A DNA stretch of 24,999 bases from Bacillota bacterium (GTDB lineage Bacteria > Bacillota > Clostridia > Christensenellales > Borkfalkiaceae): contig QAKM01000100.1 in assembly GCA_003343805.1 (NCBI GenBank), positions 1 to 24,999 of the forward strand, read 5' to 3'. Positions within the stretch are counted from its first letter, which is position 1, and each line of letters begins with the position of its first letter. The position numbers and the translations under genes were made by a program. Below the pieces are notes generated by a model, which saw nothing but the letters and a program-made list of their open reading frames with translations, did not search any database and was not told the DNA's origin. Positions 9,401-14,961 of the stretch are shown here, piece after piece.

Positions 9401-12400
9401 GCTCGGCATTTACGGCTGTTTCAGGAGCTTTTTGTACCTGCGGTGTACCCGTGCCGGTAGCTACCGCGCCATCCTCCGGTGTGGGGAATGGTACAATATT
9501 GTCGCTCTCATTTTTCGGCTCCGAATTGTCCGCAGCGGGTGTGTCCTGCATATTTTCCGACTCTTGTGTCTTTACTGGTTCTTGCACCTTTTCCGGTTCC
9601 TGTGCTTTTTCTGATTCTTGTGCTTTTTCCGGTTTCTGTACTCGTTCTGCTGTCTTGGGCGGAGTAGAAAATACCGGCGTATCCTGGGTGGCGGAAATGG
9701 ACATTTCACTGGTATCGGCAATCTTTTGAATTTCTTCCCTGATTTCCTCCGGCAAATCCGCATCGTAAAAAGTCACGGTGCGGTCAGGGGCGATATGGGC
9801 AACCGTTTTATAGTCGCCGTGTTCTTCCTCCAGACGGTTCCAGACGGTCAGGCCGTTTCCCATATGTCCATAGCCTAAGTCATAACGGGCGGCAGGGCTT
9901 TCCGGTTTAATGGGCGCGGCAGTTTTCGGCGCGTCCGGTTCCGTCTGGTGCAGTTCCTGTTTCGATTCAGGGGCCGCGGCAGGTTCAGACGAAAGGCCGA
10001 ACATATCCAGTGTAAGCTGTCCGTCGGCATCCTCCCGTGGGGCAGGATGTTTCTTGCGGGAGAGGGCCTTTGCCGCCGCTGCAAGTCCGCTGAGGGGTTC
10101 TTTTTCCGGCTTGGCCGTGCGTTCTTTCTGTTCCTGCTTTTTCTGGCGTTCCTCTTGCAAGACGGCTCCGGGCAGAGGGGTGAACAGGGAGTATTCCCCC
10201 CGCAGGTATGCGCCCATTTTTTCAAGCGCCGGTTCCATCAGCTTATAAGCGCGGTCGTCCGGGGACACCGCCGCCAGAGCCTTGACCATCTTTTCATAGT
10301 GGGCCGCGCATTGTTCCGGGCTGTCCAGCATGGGGCGGAATACCTTTTTTGCCGCGTCAACATCCCAATCATGGGGAATTTTCTTGTCCGGGTCGTTGGG
10401 GTCGTAGTATTGGAACGCATACAGGCTCCGGGCAAGCTGTATCTTTTCGTATTCCGGCAGGTACGCTTTTTCGTTGCGGTTCAGATAGCGATCCTCTTTA
10501 ATCAGCCCGGCAATCCGTTTCTGTACCTGCTTCCAGTTCAGCGTCACCGTGTCATAGTTTCCATCGGAAAAATCGTCGGCGCGGGACAGCTTGATGCCTT
10601 TGCCGTCGTGCCATTCGTCATAGCCTAAGTAGCCATGCCCGCCGGTGCCGTATTCGTTTTTCAGAAATTCGATGCACTCTTTGGCGTCATGTCCCTGCAT
10701 AAAGTAGGAATAAATACGGAATTTCCCCTCCGAAACGCCGGAACCGCCGGTGAGCATCCGTGTGATCTCGTCCTCAGTGACAAAGGCGCCGCGGGCAGGG
10801 GAAAAGCCCTCTACGGCATGAAACTCCGTCACCGGCTTATCCATATTGGCCAGACGTTCAGCCAGTTCAGCGGGTGGCGTCTGCACACGGAAGCGCAGCA
10901 GATTCGGATTTTCCTGCCAGGCATTGGCAAACTGTATGATTTCTTTTGCGATTTTGGCGCGTTCAGATGGGTCTTTTAAGAGCGCGGCAATCTTTGCAGT
11001 GCTGTCGGGAAAACCTCCGTACAGTGCGTCAATCGTAGGGAGGAAGCCTTTTTCTTTTGCTTCATCACTGAAATCCTGCCGCAGATGCCACAGCTTTGCA
11101 GACAGTTCCTGAAATTCGTTGTCGCGGGCTGCGTCGATCTTGTCCTGGCTGGCAAACTGGCCGTCATTCAAAAGCTGGCGTATCTGCGCCGCTGCCTGCC
11201 TCCAGGTGACAAGCGCACCGCCTCCGGCAGAGCGCCCCGGCGCGATATGGATGCCGCTTTGACTGAACCACAGCGAATATTCATGCTCTGCGATTTTAAG
11301 CCCCTTGCCGCCTGTGCCGTATTCCTTTTGCAGAAAATCGGCGGCAGACTGCTCCGCTGGGTCTTTCTGGAAAAAGGCAACGATACGCAGGATGCTGTCC
11401 CTCTCGTTGCCACCGCTGGTGAGGGCGCGTCCAATGACCGCATCCGTCACTTTCCCGGCAGAAGCGGCAGGGCGCAGTTCCTGCTCGGTTTTCTGTGCCT
11501 GGGCAATGGTTTCAATCTGCTGTTCCACGGTAGGGAATAAAGAAAACTGTGTGAACACCGGCTGTTCAGACGCAGAAGCGGCGGGCTGTTCGCCCGCCGC
11601 TTCCTGGTTCTTTTGATTTACCTGTAAACGATCTCGTTCAGTACGATTTCCTCCGCCTGGGCGGTGAATTGGTTGACTGCCTGTACCCAACCCATTTGAT
11701 TGCTGGCTTTCATCGCTTCGTCCACTCCGTTCTGTTTCTTCAAGTCCTCCACGATCCGGTCTGCCTGTTCCCGTGCCTGCCGGTCGATCTCCCGCAGGTG
11801 GGGTTCCAGCCGCCCGGTCAGCAGCATCGAGGTGTATGTCCCTTTGTGGTGTTCCTGAAGAAAGGTCTGCCGCAGCTTGCCGTACCTGCCCAGCGGCATC
11901 TCCTCCATCTCGTCCTCCCCGTCCATTATCAGGTCGGGAATCTGGTAATCGCCCATCTTCCTGTATGCCAGTTCTGCCATTTTGTATGCTCCTTTCTTCA
12001 CTTTCACGCTTTAATGTGTTAAATTGTTCCCTGTCTTTAGTATAATCCATCACCGGCTCTTTTGCAAGTGGTTTTTCGGGATTTTTTTGCTGTTGCTGCG
12101 TCTTTTCTCTGTCTGCCCGCTGGATGGCTTTCTTGATTTCCAAAAGCATATTCATGGACAGTTCGCTGGTGGCGCTGCCTAAGTGGTGGAGGACGGCAGG
12201 GGTGGAAAATTCGCTGATGCCGTCAAAATCATCATCCTCCAGATAGTCGTCAGGGTTTAAGCCGCAGCGGGAAAGCAGCGCGTACTGGACGCTGGCGGTC
12301 AAAAGATCGCGGAAGCGTACTTCCAGGTTGAGGTCGTCCAGCCCCTCCAGAAAACTGTCCTGCGTGTCATAGGCAAGGTCAGAAAGGTGTTCGCGGTACA

Positions 12401-12854
12401 CTTCCTCTACCGCGTGTTTTGCCTGCTCCATCAGCGCAAGCCCGATGTCTTTCTTTTCCGTTTCCCCGTACCGCCGCGCCAGTGATTCCATGACGGCGGC
12501 ATGGTGTTCGTCTTTCATTTCCCACAGGTAAGGCATCTTCGCGCCCCGCACCGGGCGGGTGTCCGCCACATCGAACACATAGGTCAGCCGGGGGCGGATG
12601 CCGTCCTTTTTAATCAGCGCAATGCCTTTGGAGCCGGCCTTAACCCAACGCCGCATATCCTCATTCCATAATTCCATGCTGGCGCAGGCGGTGGCGTCGG
12701 GACGCTGGGCGTAGATTAAAAGCTGTTCATCAAACGGGTATTTGTAGAGCCGCGATGCAGTAGCCAGATAGCTTTTCCAGCCCTCCGCGCCCCGCGTGAC
12801 GGCCTTGGCGGTCTGGTCTGCAAGCTGCGACACATATTGTAACTTATTCGCCAT
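3462..12854 (-). CDS. 3130-aa ICE megaprotein: N6-adenine methylase-like domain plus SNF2-type helicase
   Basis: The N-terminal ~280 residues (DEQLLIYAQRPDATACASME) are typical of ICE-borne giant helicases. Residues ~292-412 form a Gly/Arg/Asp-rich linker. Two related units follow at ~472-565 and ~695-792, both with an EYGTGG-G motif, then a Glu/Lys/Gln repeat (~1070-1103) and a MutS-domain-I-like stretch (~1160-1240). A methylase region has motif I EPSMGIGNF (~1606) and GNVPF (~1671). The SNF2 motor has GAGKT (~2295), VDEAH (~2455), ATGTPVSN and QRAGRSLRQGN (~2783); a coiled coil (~3005-3062) and a KPSIRQAL tail end it. Domain order recalls phage P1 DarB, an antirestriction protein carried with DNA; that role is inferred. 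Start ATG 12854 has AAAGGAGG 5 nt upstream. The stop overlaps mobC. The tnpV gene lies inside in another frame. Confidence 0.93.
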   Translation of the reverse strand: MANKLQYVSQLADQTAKAVTRGAEGWKSYLATASRLYKYPFDEQLLIYAQRPDATACASMELWNEDMRRWVKAGSKGIALIKKDGIRPRLTYVFDVADTRPVRGAKMPYLWEMKDEHHAAVMESLARRYGETEKKDIGLALMEQAKHAVEEVYREHLSDLAYDTQDSFLEGLDDLNLEVRFRDLLTASVQYALLSRCGLNPDDYLEDDDFDGISEFSTPAVLHHLGSATSELSMNMLLEIKKAIQRADREKTQQQQKNPEKPLAKEPVMDYTKDREQFNTLKRESEERSIQNGRTGIQEDGRLPDSRPDNGRGGRDGGDAAGQVRQAAADLSSGTPQRDIHLDAADRAAGTPPAGDRPAGTGTGRPDRGGLEETERSGRSDESQQSNGLGTGSQPIHRPGGGNRTERDRLQVNQKNQEAAGEQPAASASEQPVFTQFSLFPTVEQQIETIAQAQKTEQELRPAASAGKVTDAVIGRALTSGGNERDSILRIVAFFQKDPAEQSAADFLQKEYGTGGKGLKIAEHEYSLWFSQSGIHIAPGRSAGGGALVTWRQAAAQIRQLLNDGQFASQDKIDAARDNEFQELSAKLWHLRQDFSDEAKEKGFLPTIDALYGGFPDSTAKIAALLKDPSERAKIAKEIIQFANAWQENPNLLRFRVQTPPAELAERLANMDKPVTEFHAVEGFSPARGAFVTEDEITRMLTGGSGVSEGKFRIYSYFMQGHDAKECIEFLKNEYGTGGHGYLGYDEWHDGKGIKLSRADDFSDGNYDTVTLNWKQVQKRIAGLIKEDRYLNRNEKAYLPEYEKIQLARSLYAFQYYDPNDPDKKIPHDWDVDAAKKVFRPMLDSPEQCAAHYEKMVKALAAVSPDDRAYKLMEPALEKMGAYLRGEYSLFTPLPGAVLQEERQKKQEQKERTAKPEKEPLSGLAAAAKALSRKKHPAPREDADGQLTLDMFGLSSEPAAAPESKQELHQTEPDAPKTAAPIKPESPAARYDLGYGHMGNGLTVWNRLEEEHGDYKTVAHIAPDRTVTFYDADLPEEIREEIQKIADTSEMSISATQDTPVFSTPPKTAERVQKPEKAQESEKAQEPEKVQEPVKTQESENMQDTPAADNSEPKNESDNIVPFPTPEDGAVATGTGTPQVQKAPETAVNAEPNLTPNVEEYLNLKAQYPDKLVGVQVGKTMLFYGEDAKEAAPALGTKIITRDIPDLGTVAVTGANGWQSVLKKLLEHGKSVVLAQPDTERGGNAPYEIIKERDAAEYLPIGMELTIDGRRMKIDSVDYNAGTVSLQDMELRGWYPIFRSEPISFVRQFVEEIQQEHFNAEPAQEAKSPGISDLDTAKQLIERFAYAEYGSDDVDFSDLEHIGIAYTTIGDEEREIQVSVDLTHFNISQVVDGVCVERREYDSLRELIDNELESLDFNDLIFLSPEAERRLEQQAEAKQAEPVEIDGGQIAKTPAQRKARSRAQEEIDSRVFPSKIILQPLRFGPERHNFRITDENLGAGGEKAKYQYNIEAIRTLKQIEAENRLATPEEQAVLSRYVGWGGISHAFEPNDSKWAKEYAELKELLTPAEYQSAQSTVLNAHYTSPTVIQAIYNAVEQMDFTPGTVLEPSMGIGNFFGLLPEKLAEAKLYGVELDDLTGRIAKQLYQKADITVDGFERTDHPDDFFDLAVGNVPFGSYQVHDKRYDRQNLMIHDYFITKTLDKVRPGGIVAFITTKGTMDKKNSKVREALAQKADLLGAVRLPNNAFKANAGTEVTTDILFFQKRDRIPEKLPEWVEIGQTEDGVPLNRYFLEHPEMVLGTMAMGRSMYGNETETTCEPVPGADLSQQLTEAIKNITPPDRELLEVETEQDGETLESIPADPSVRNFSYALSGDKLYFRENSRMTEAVMGKTPAERVKGMIGIRDSARRLIDLQLAGADDGEIQAEQENLNRLYDAFSAKYGLLNSTGNKLAFEQDSSYPLLCSLEVINEEGKLERKADMFTKRTIQTHRAVTSVDTAVEALAVSIGEKACVDLGYMATLMGGAEKIPQIVKDLQGIIFKDPATGLFDIEDGGTHWHQGWQTADEYLSGNVRAKLAAARAAAEENPQFAINVEKLEQVQPKDLTASEISVRIGASWIDPKYYQQFMFELLHTPVYLQDRNIKLRYSPTTGEWNVQGKSADNRDNVRVYATYGTKRINAYEIFEQTLNQKDVRIFDRKEVDGKEVRILNEKETAIAQQKQEAMCEAFKDWIFKDPVRREALCKKYNERFNCIRPREYDGSHIRFIGMNPEISLRTHQENAVARMLYGKNSLLAHCVGAGKTFEMISAAMEGKRLGLNQKSLFVVPNHLTEQWGGDFLRLYPGAKVLVATKKDFEPARRKKFCARIATGDYDAVIIGHTQFEKIPLSTERQKAVIEGQIEEIVTAIAEAKAEDGEQYTIKQMEKTKKNLEAKLQKLADGKKKDSVVTFEELGVDRLFVDEAHGFKNLFLHTKMRNVAGIAQTDAQKSSDMFAKCRYMDEITGGRGIVFATGTPVSNSMVELYTMMRYLQFDTLEQNGHRHFDAWAADFGEKVTAMELKPEGSGFRSKTRFAKFYNLPELISIWKEAADIQTADMLNLPVPKAEYITVTTEPSTFQQEMVEELGERAEAVRGGQVDPHIDNMLRITSDGRKLALDQRLQNPLLPDDPNSKVNACVKNIVQEWENSTEILGTQLVFCDLSTPKGDGKFNVYDDIKAKLIAKGIPEAEIAFIHDAGTETQKAELFAKVRRGQVRVLIGSTAKMGAGTNVQNRIVASHDLDCPWRPADLEQRAGRSLRQGNMNESVKMFKYVTKGTFDAYNWGLVENKQKFIGQIMTSKSPARSAEDVDATALSYAEVKALATGDDRIREKMDLDVQVSKLKMLKANHTSQQYEMQDKALKYYPQKIAETKLLIEALTADMPIVQAHPVKDDAFSMTVMGQAYTERKAAGEAVIKACMLMDDPEKIVDLGEFRGFPMQLRCDGSKFRVTMKQSLTYSAELSDDAVGNVTRINNVLENLAERLEAQKERLATLESELQNAKEEADRPFPKEDELREKSARLNQLNRELSKPDSKDVKQEQTEEESTDLEDAGASAPVVRLDASAAGHKPSIRQALRNYEPPAPVQPGVERTPRKEAVL
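11618..11980 (-). CDS. tnpV: TnpV-family protein, 120 aa, nested out of frame in the megaprotein gene
   Basis: A complete gene lies wholly inside the megaprotein gene, in a different - strand frame. Its product matches TnpV of Tn4451-type elements: MAELAYRKMGDYQIPDL at the start, GRYGKLRQTFLQEHH, TGRLEPHLREIDRQAREQ, then NQMGWVQAVNQF and AEEIVLNEIVY at the end. Length is normal for the family. ATG 11980 has a strong ribosome binding site, GAAAGGAGC, with 8 nt spacing; those same bases are read as Glu-Arg-Ser in the megaprotein. The megaprotein residues encoded here (~292-412) are low-complexity and rich in Gly, Arg, Asp and Pro, as expected for the passive frame of an overprinted gene. TnpV's function is unknown; I know of no biochemical role. 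Recognition is from memory of the family pattern. Confidence 0.75.
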   Translation of the reverse strand: MAELAYRKMGDYQIPDLIMDGEDEMEEMPLGRYGKLRQTFLQEHHKGTYTSMLLTGRLEPHLREIDRQAREQADRIVEDLKKQNGVDEAMKASNQMGWVQAVNQFTAQAEEIVLNEIVYR

Positions 12855-12870
12855 GTTTCCCTCCTTTTTC

Positions 12871-12909
12871 GCAAAATAAAAGCCCGGAACAGGTGCGTCC
12901 TGCTCCGGG
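12871..12909 (-). terminator. Terminator-like hairpin upstream of the megaprotein gene
   Basis: Read leftward, 11-bp arms (12909-12899 and 12893-12883, CCCGGAGCAGG / CCTGTTCCGGG, one mismatch) with a 5-nt loop are followed by CTTTTATTTT. The megaprotein ribosome binding site (AAAGGAGG) comes immediately after. The position between two co-directional genes suggests attenuation of the 9.4-kb gene. Confidence 0.6.
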
Positions 12910-12923
12910 TGTGTAGATAAATA

Positions 12924-13334
12924 TTATTCTTCTTCGGGGAGTTCCCAGGGGGAAAGCCCCATTTCTTCCCACGTTACGCCGTAGGGTGCGCCGCCGGAGG
13001 TATAACCGGCGATAAAGAAAAAGCGGTCGTCAGAATCCGGAAAGCGGTCGTAAAAGTCCTGCTGTTTCTTCGCTTCCCGTTCCCGCCGTAACTGTTCCTG
13101 GCGTTTCTGTTCCGTCTGCCGTTTTGCCGCCGCCTGCTCCGGGGTTAATGCGCCGATTTCCTCCAGGTCGTTCAGCGCGGTGGTTACGTCAACTTTGAAT
13201 TTTTCCCGGTAGGCCCGGACAAGGTGCGTCCCTGTGTAGGTGGGAAGCCATTGGCGCGCCATGCGGATGCGGGCGGCGTGGCGGGCCGCCTTATTTTTTT
13301 GTTTTGCCCACTTGGGGGTCGTGCTGTTTTTCAT
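12924..13334 (-). CDS. Conserved-looking ICE protein of unknown function, 136 aa
   Basis: I do not recognise a named family. The N-terminus is strongly basic (KNSTTPKWAKQKNKAARHAARIRMARQW is the character, split here only as composition), residues ~30-65 could form a small helical DNA-binding unit (YREKFKVDVTTALNDLEEIG), residues ~68-92 are a Gln/Lys/Arg/Glu coiled-coil stretch, and the C-terminus is acidic with FFFIAGYTSGGAPYG, a pattern often seen in unnamed proteins of clostridial ICEs. ATG 13334 has GGAGG 9 nt upstream. It is the first gene after the promoter at 13365-13393 and is followed by a terminator-like hairpin before the megaprotein gene, so it may be expressed more than the genes downstream. 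A regulatory or DNA-binding role is only a guess. Confidence 0.75.
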   Translation of the reverse strand: MKNSTTPKWAKQKNKAARHAARIRMARQWLPTYTGTHLVRAYREKFKVDVTTALNDLEEIGALTPEQAAAKRQTEQKRQEQLRREREAKKQQDFYDRFPDSDDRFFFIAGYTSGGAPYGVTWEEMGLSPWELPEEE

Positions 13335-13364
13335 GTTCTGCCACCTCCGCGTTTTTCGGATTTT

Positions 13365-13393
13365 ATTATACCACGGCCGGATGGCAGGGACAA
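13365..13393 (-). promoter_or_regulatory. Extended -10 promoter for the relaxase operon
   Basis: Read leftward: TTGTCC (13393-13388), a 17-bp spacer, then a perfect TATAAT (13370-13365) preceded by TGG, an extended -10. It stands 31 bp upstream of the 136-aa gene start and points into the 136-aa/megaprotein/mobC/toprim/relaxase operon. Confidence 0.6.
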
Positions 13394-13421
13394 GCAGCCC
13401 GCCGCGCCTCTTTCGTTCCTC

Positions 13422-13658
13422 TTATCCGGTATCGTCTGCCTGTTTCCGTATCTCCGCCGCCGCATAGCGGATCAGTTCCTCCGGCGTAGGGATTTCGCCT
13501 TTACACGGCACCCGCCGTTGATATGCTGCCGTCACGCCGCCGTCTTTTGGCGGGTTCGTCCATGCCATAGTTATGGCCATCTGCATTTCTTCCCGCACTT
13601 CTTTTACCGTAACGCCATTTTCCTTTGCAATCTGTTTCAGTATCTTCTTCATCCTCAT
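13422..13658 (-). CDS. Small Spo0A-C-like protein, 78 aa
   Basis: The sequence starts MRMKKILKQIAKENGVTVKE, then EEMQMAITMAWTNP, and closes with RRVPCKGEIPTPEELIRYAA. This resembles the C-terminal effector domain of sporulation regulator Spo0A, which small ICE proteins of this type are often assigned to: an N-terminal helix pair (IA-KxGVSxxEV), a conserved AI-xA-xNP segment and a GEIPTPEEL tail. The receiver domain is absent and only about 80 residues are present, so it is at most a stand-alone helical domain. Start ATG 13658 has AAGGAG with 8 nt spacing. It is read away from the divergent XRE gene, across a repeat-rich control region, and lies upstream of the relaxase-operon promoter. A role in regulating the element is plausible but not shown. 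Confidence 0.7.
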   Translation of the reverse strand: MRMKKILKQIAKENGVTVKEVREEMQMAITMAWTNPPKDGGVTAAYQRRVPCKGEIPTPEELIRYAAAEIRKQADDTG

Positions 13659-13766
13659 AGTTTGTTCTCCTTATGAATTGTTGGCACGTTTGTATGCTCC
13701 ATTAGTTCATGTTTTATCATAATGGATGAACAGCGCACAATCTGTCGAAACGTGTTGTTTATAAAA

Positions 13767-13795
13767 ATTTTATGATTTGATAGTTCATAAATCAA
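13767..13795 (-). promoter_or_regulatory. Candidate promoter for the Spo0A-C-like gene
   Basis: Read leftward: TTGATT (13795-13790), 17-bp spacer, TAAAAT (13772-13767). The spacing is ideal but the boxes are only fair matches in AT-rich DNA. One AGTTCAT copy lies inside the spacer, which would suit repression. Confidence 0.35.
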
Positions 13796-13841
13796 AGTTT
13801 TTCACGCCTGATAAATCATTTTAAGGAAGTCCGGCGCTATC

Positions 13842-13847
13842 TATACT
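13842..13847 (+). promoter_or_regulatory. Candidate -10 box of the XRE regulator gene
   Basis: TATACT lies 55 bp upstream of the XRE start codon, giving a leader that would include an AGTTCAT copy. No good -35 is seen 17 bp upstream (TTTTAA), so the call is weak or the promoter needs an activator. Confidence 0.3.
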
Positions 13848-13902
13848 TTATATGTACCAACAGTTCATGCGGTACGAACATAATGTAAAGGAGAGATCAG
13901 CC

Positions 13903-14232
13903 ATGGAACAACCATTCAATATACTTCTCATGGGAGAGCGGCTCCGTTCCTGCCGGGTCGCCAAAAAGCTGACCATGAAAGAGTTTGCGGAGCAGTGCGG
14001 CATTTCCGAACGGTATCTCGCAGATATTGAGCGGGGAATCAAAGCGCCGAAGCTGGAAACCTTTGTGGGTATCGTCAATGCAGTCGGCGTTTCCCCAGAA
14101 TATCTGCTTCAGGACAGCTTAAAAACGGTGGATGCAGGCAATCTTGTGAGGGATGCCTTAAATACGCTTCCCGCCGGACAGCAGGAATTGTTTAAGGAAT
14201 TTATTCTGGGTCTGGTAAAGAGCATGGGATAA
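13903..14232 (+). CDS. XRE/Cro-CI family transcriptional regulator, 109 aa
   Basis: Residues ~8-65 form a classic helix-turn-helix of the XRE (Cro/CI) family: GERLRSCRVAKKLTMKEFAE, then CGISERYLADIERGIKAPKL and VSPEYLLQD. The C-terminal ~40 residues are a short helical tail, too small for a ligand or peptidase domain, so a simple DNA-binding repressor is likely. I choose ATG 13903 because AAAGGAG lies 9 nt upstream; the open frame extends to ATG 13852 without a ribosome binding site. It is the only gene besides the transposase on the + strand and sits between the two leftward operons, head-to-head with the Spo0A-C-like gene and tail-to-tail (4 bp) with the last gene of the other operon. Autoregulation through the AGTTCAT repeats is an inference. 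Confidence 0.9.
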   Translation: MEQPFNILLMGERLRSCRVAKKLTMKEFAEQCGISERYLADIERGIKAPKLETFVGIVNAVGVSPEYLLQDSLKTVDAGNLVRDALNTLPAGQQELFKEFILGLVKSMG

Positions 14233-14236
14233 GCAC

Positions 14237-14515
14237 TTAGCCGCTTCCCCAGCGTTTCCGGTTCATCTCTGCCAGCACTTCCTTTTGTGCCGCAGACAGG
14301 ACGCGGGGCGGGGCTACTTTCAGCCACTTCTTGGGCAGTTCAAAGGTCAGCCCGCCGTATCCGTTGTCCGCCGTCTGGCGCACCTGTCCGGGGTAGGCGG
14401 CGCACAGTTCCGAAAGCTGCCGGCAAAGGGCGGCATTGTGGGTATAGATGCTTGCGGCGGCTTCTGCTTCGTTAAAGAGAAAAATAGATTCTCTTTCTGC
14501 TTTCGAGAGGTTCAT
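14237..14515 (-). CDS. Small ICE protein of unknown function, 92 aa
   Basis: No named domain is recognised. The protein begins MNLSKAERESIFLFNEAEA and has a central YTHNAALCRQLSELC helix, a GGLTFELPKKWLKVAPPR segment and a helical LSAAQKEVLAEMNRKRW end. Proteins of this pattern (N-terminal KAER, central THNAAL, then PKKW and LS-AQ-E) recur in clostridial ICEs, so it is likely a genuine core gene. I start at ATG 14515, which overlaps the TGA of the upstream gene (ATGA) and has AAAGGAGG 7 nt before it; the longer open frame to 14584 reads into the upstream gene and lacks such a signal. The gene ends the second leftward operon, 4 bp from the convergent XRE stop, with no hairpin terminator between them. 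Confidence 0.8.
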   Translation of the reverse strand: MNLSKAERESIFLFNEAEAAASIYTHNAALCRQLSELCAAYPGQVRQTADNGYGGLTFELPKKWLKVAPPRVLSAAQKEVLAEMNRKRWGSG

Positions 14516-14961
14516 CGGGCGGCCTCCTTTCCCTGCGGGGGCTTCTTTGGTGCGTCGCGGTTCTTTGCGGCATCCTCCCGGCACTGGTTCAGGGCATCCA
14601 GCACGGAGGGCCTGGGCGGTTTGTTATTGATGATCCCGTCGATCTGGTTATAGTTGCCCTCCACGCTCATTTCAGCGGCGGCAAGATAGTTTGCGGGGCA
14701 TACTTCCTGAAAGGCACGGATGTTTCCGTCCTCTGCCAGCACCGGCACATAGAGCCGCCCGGTCTGCAAATACATCCCGTCCATACCTGCGCCGCCCTTG
14801 TAGCGTCCTGCGCTGTCACGCTCGCACTCCAAAAGGGCGATTCCATTTGCCAGGAGATAGCCCGGTTCCGTGCGCCGGTAAAATAAGCCGTAAGGGACGC
14901 CAACCTGCTTGATTGCGATTTCCCCGCCGATCAAAAGGTCTTTCGGTTCCTCTTTTTTCAC
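14512..14961 (-). CDS. ICE protein with DUF4316-like C-terminal segment, 149 aa
   Basis: The function is unknown. The N-terminal ~85 residues form a compact beta-rich unit (LLIGGEIAIKQVGVPYGLFY, then GYLLANGIALLECER and YVPVLAEDGNIRAF). The C-terminal third has AAAEMSVEGNYNQIDGIINN, close to the pattern I associate with DUF4316 proteins of clostridial mobile elements, then a Pro/Lys-rich tail. That family assignment is from memory and moderate in confidence. The start is GTG 14961, overlapping the TGA of the upstream XRE-like gene as GTGA, with GGAGG 10 nt before it. Its own stop overlaps the next start as ATGA. The chain of overlapping genes suggests coupled, stoichiometric translation with the XRE-like protein and the 92-aa protein. 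Confidence 0.75.
   Translation of the reverse strand: MKKEEPKDLLIGGEIAIKQVGVPYGLFYRRTEPGYLLANGIALLECERDSAGRYKGGAGMDGMYLQTGRLYVPVLAEDGNIRAFQEVCPANYLAAAEMSVEGNYNQIDGIINNKPPRPSVLDALNQCREDAAKNRDAPKKPPQGKEAAR

Larger units (their letters stand above)
13659..13902. promoter_or_regulatory. AT-rich divergent control region with AGTTCAT repeats
   Basis: This 244-bp gap separates two divergent genes and is far more AT-rich than its surroundings. It holds AGTTCAT at 13704-13710, 13782-13788 and 13862-13868, and an inverted copy (ATGAAC) at 13726-13731 that pairs with the first as a dyad (13705-13731). ATAAAA-A-TTTTAT (13760-13772) and GTACC/GGTAC (13854-13875) are further dyads. They are good candidates for XRE operator sites controlling both directions. 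Confidence 0.5.

Noticed and set aside
8904..9614. 236-codon + strand open frame
   Set aside because: Antisense to the megaprotein; no ribosome binding site and no recognisable pattern.
13852..13902. Longer XRE start at ATG 13852
   Set aside because: No ribosome binding site; the AAAGGAG at 13887-13893 serves ATG 13903.
14516..14584. Longer start for the 92-aa protein
   Set aside because: The extension overlaps the upstream gene and lacks the AAAGGAGG and ATGA overlap seen at 14515.
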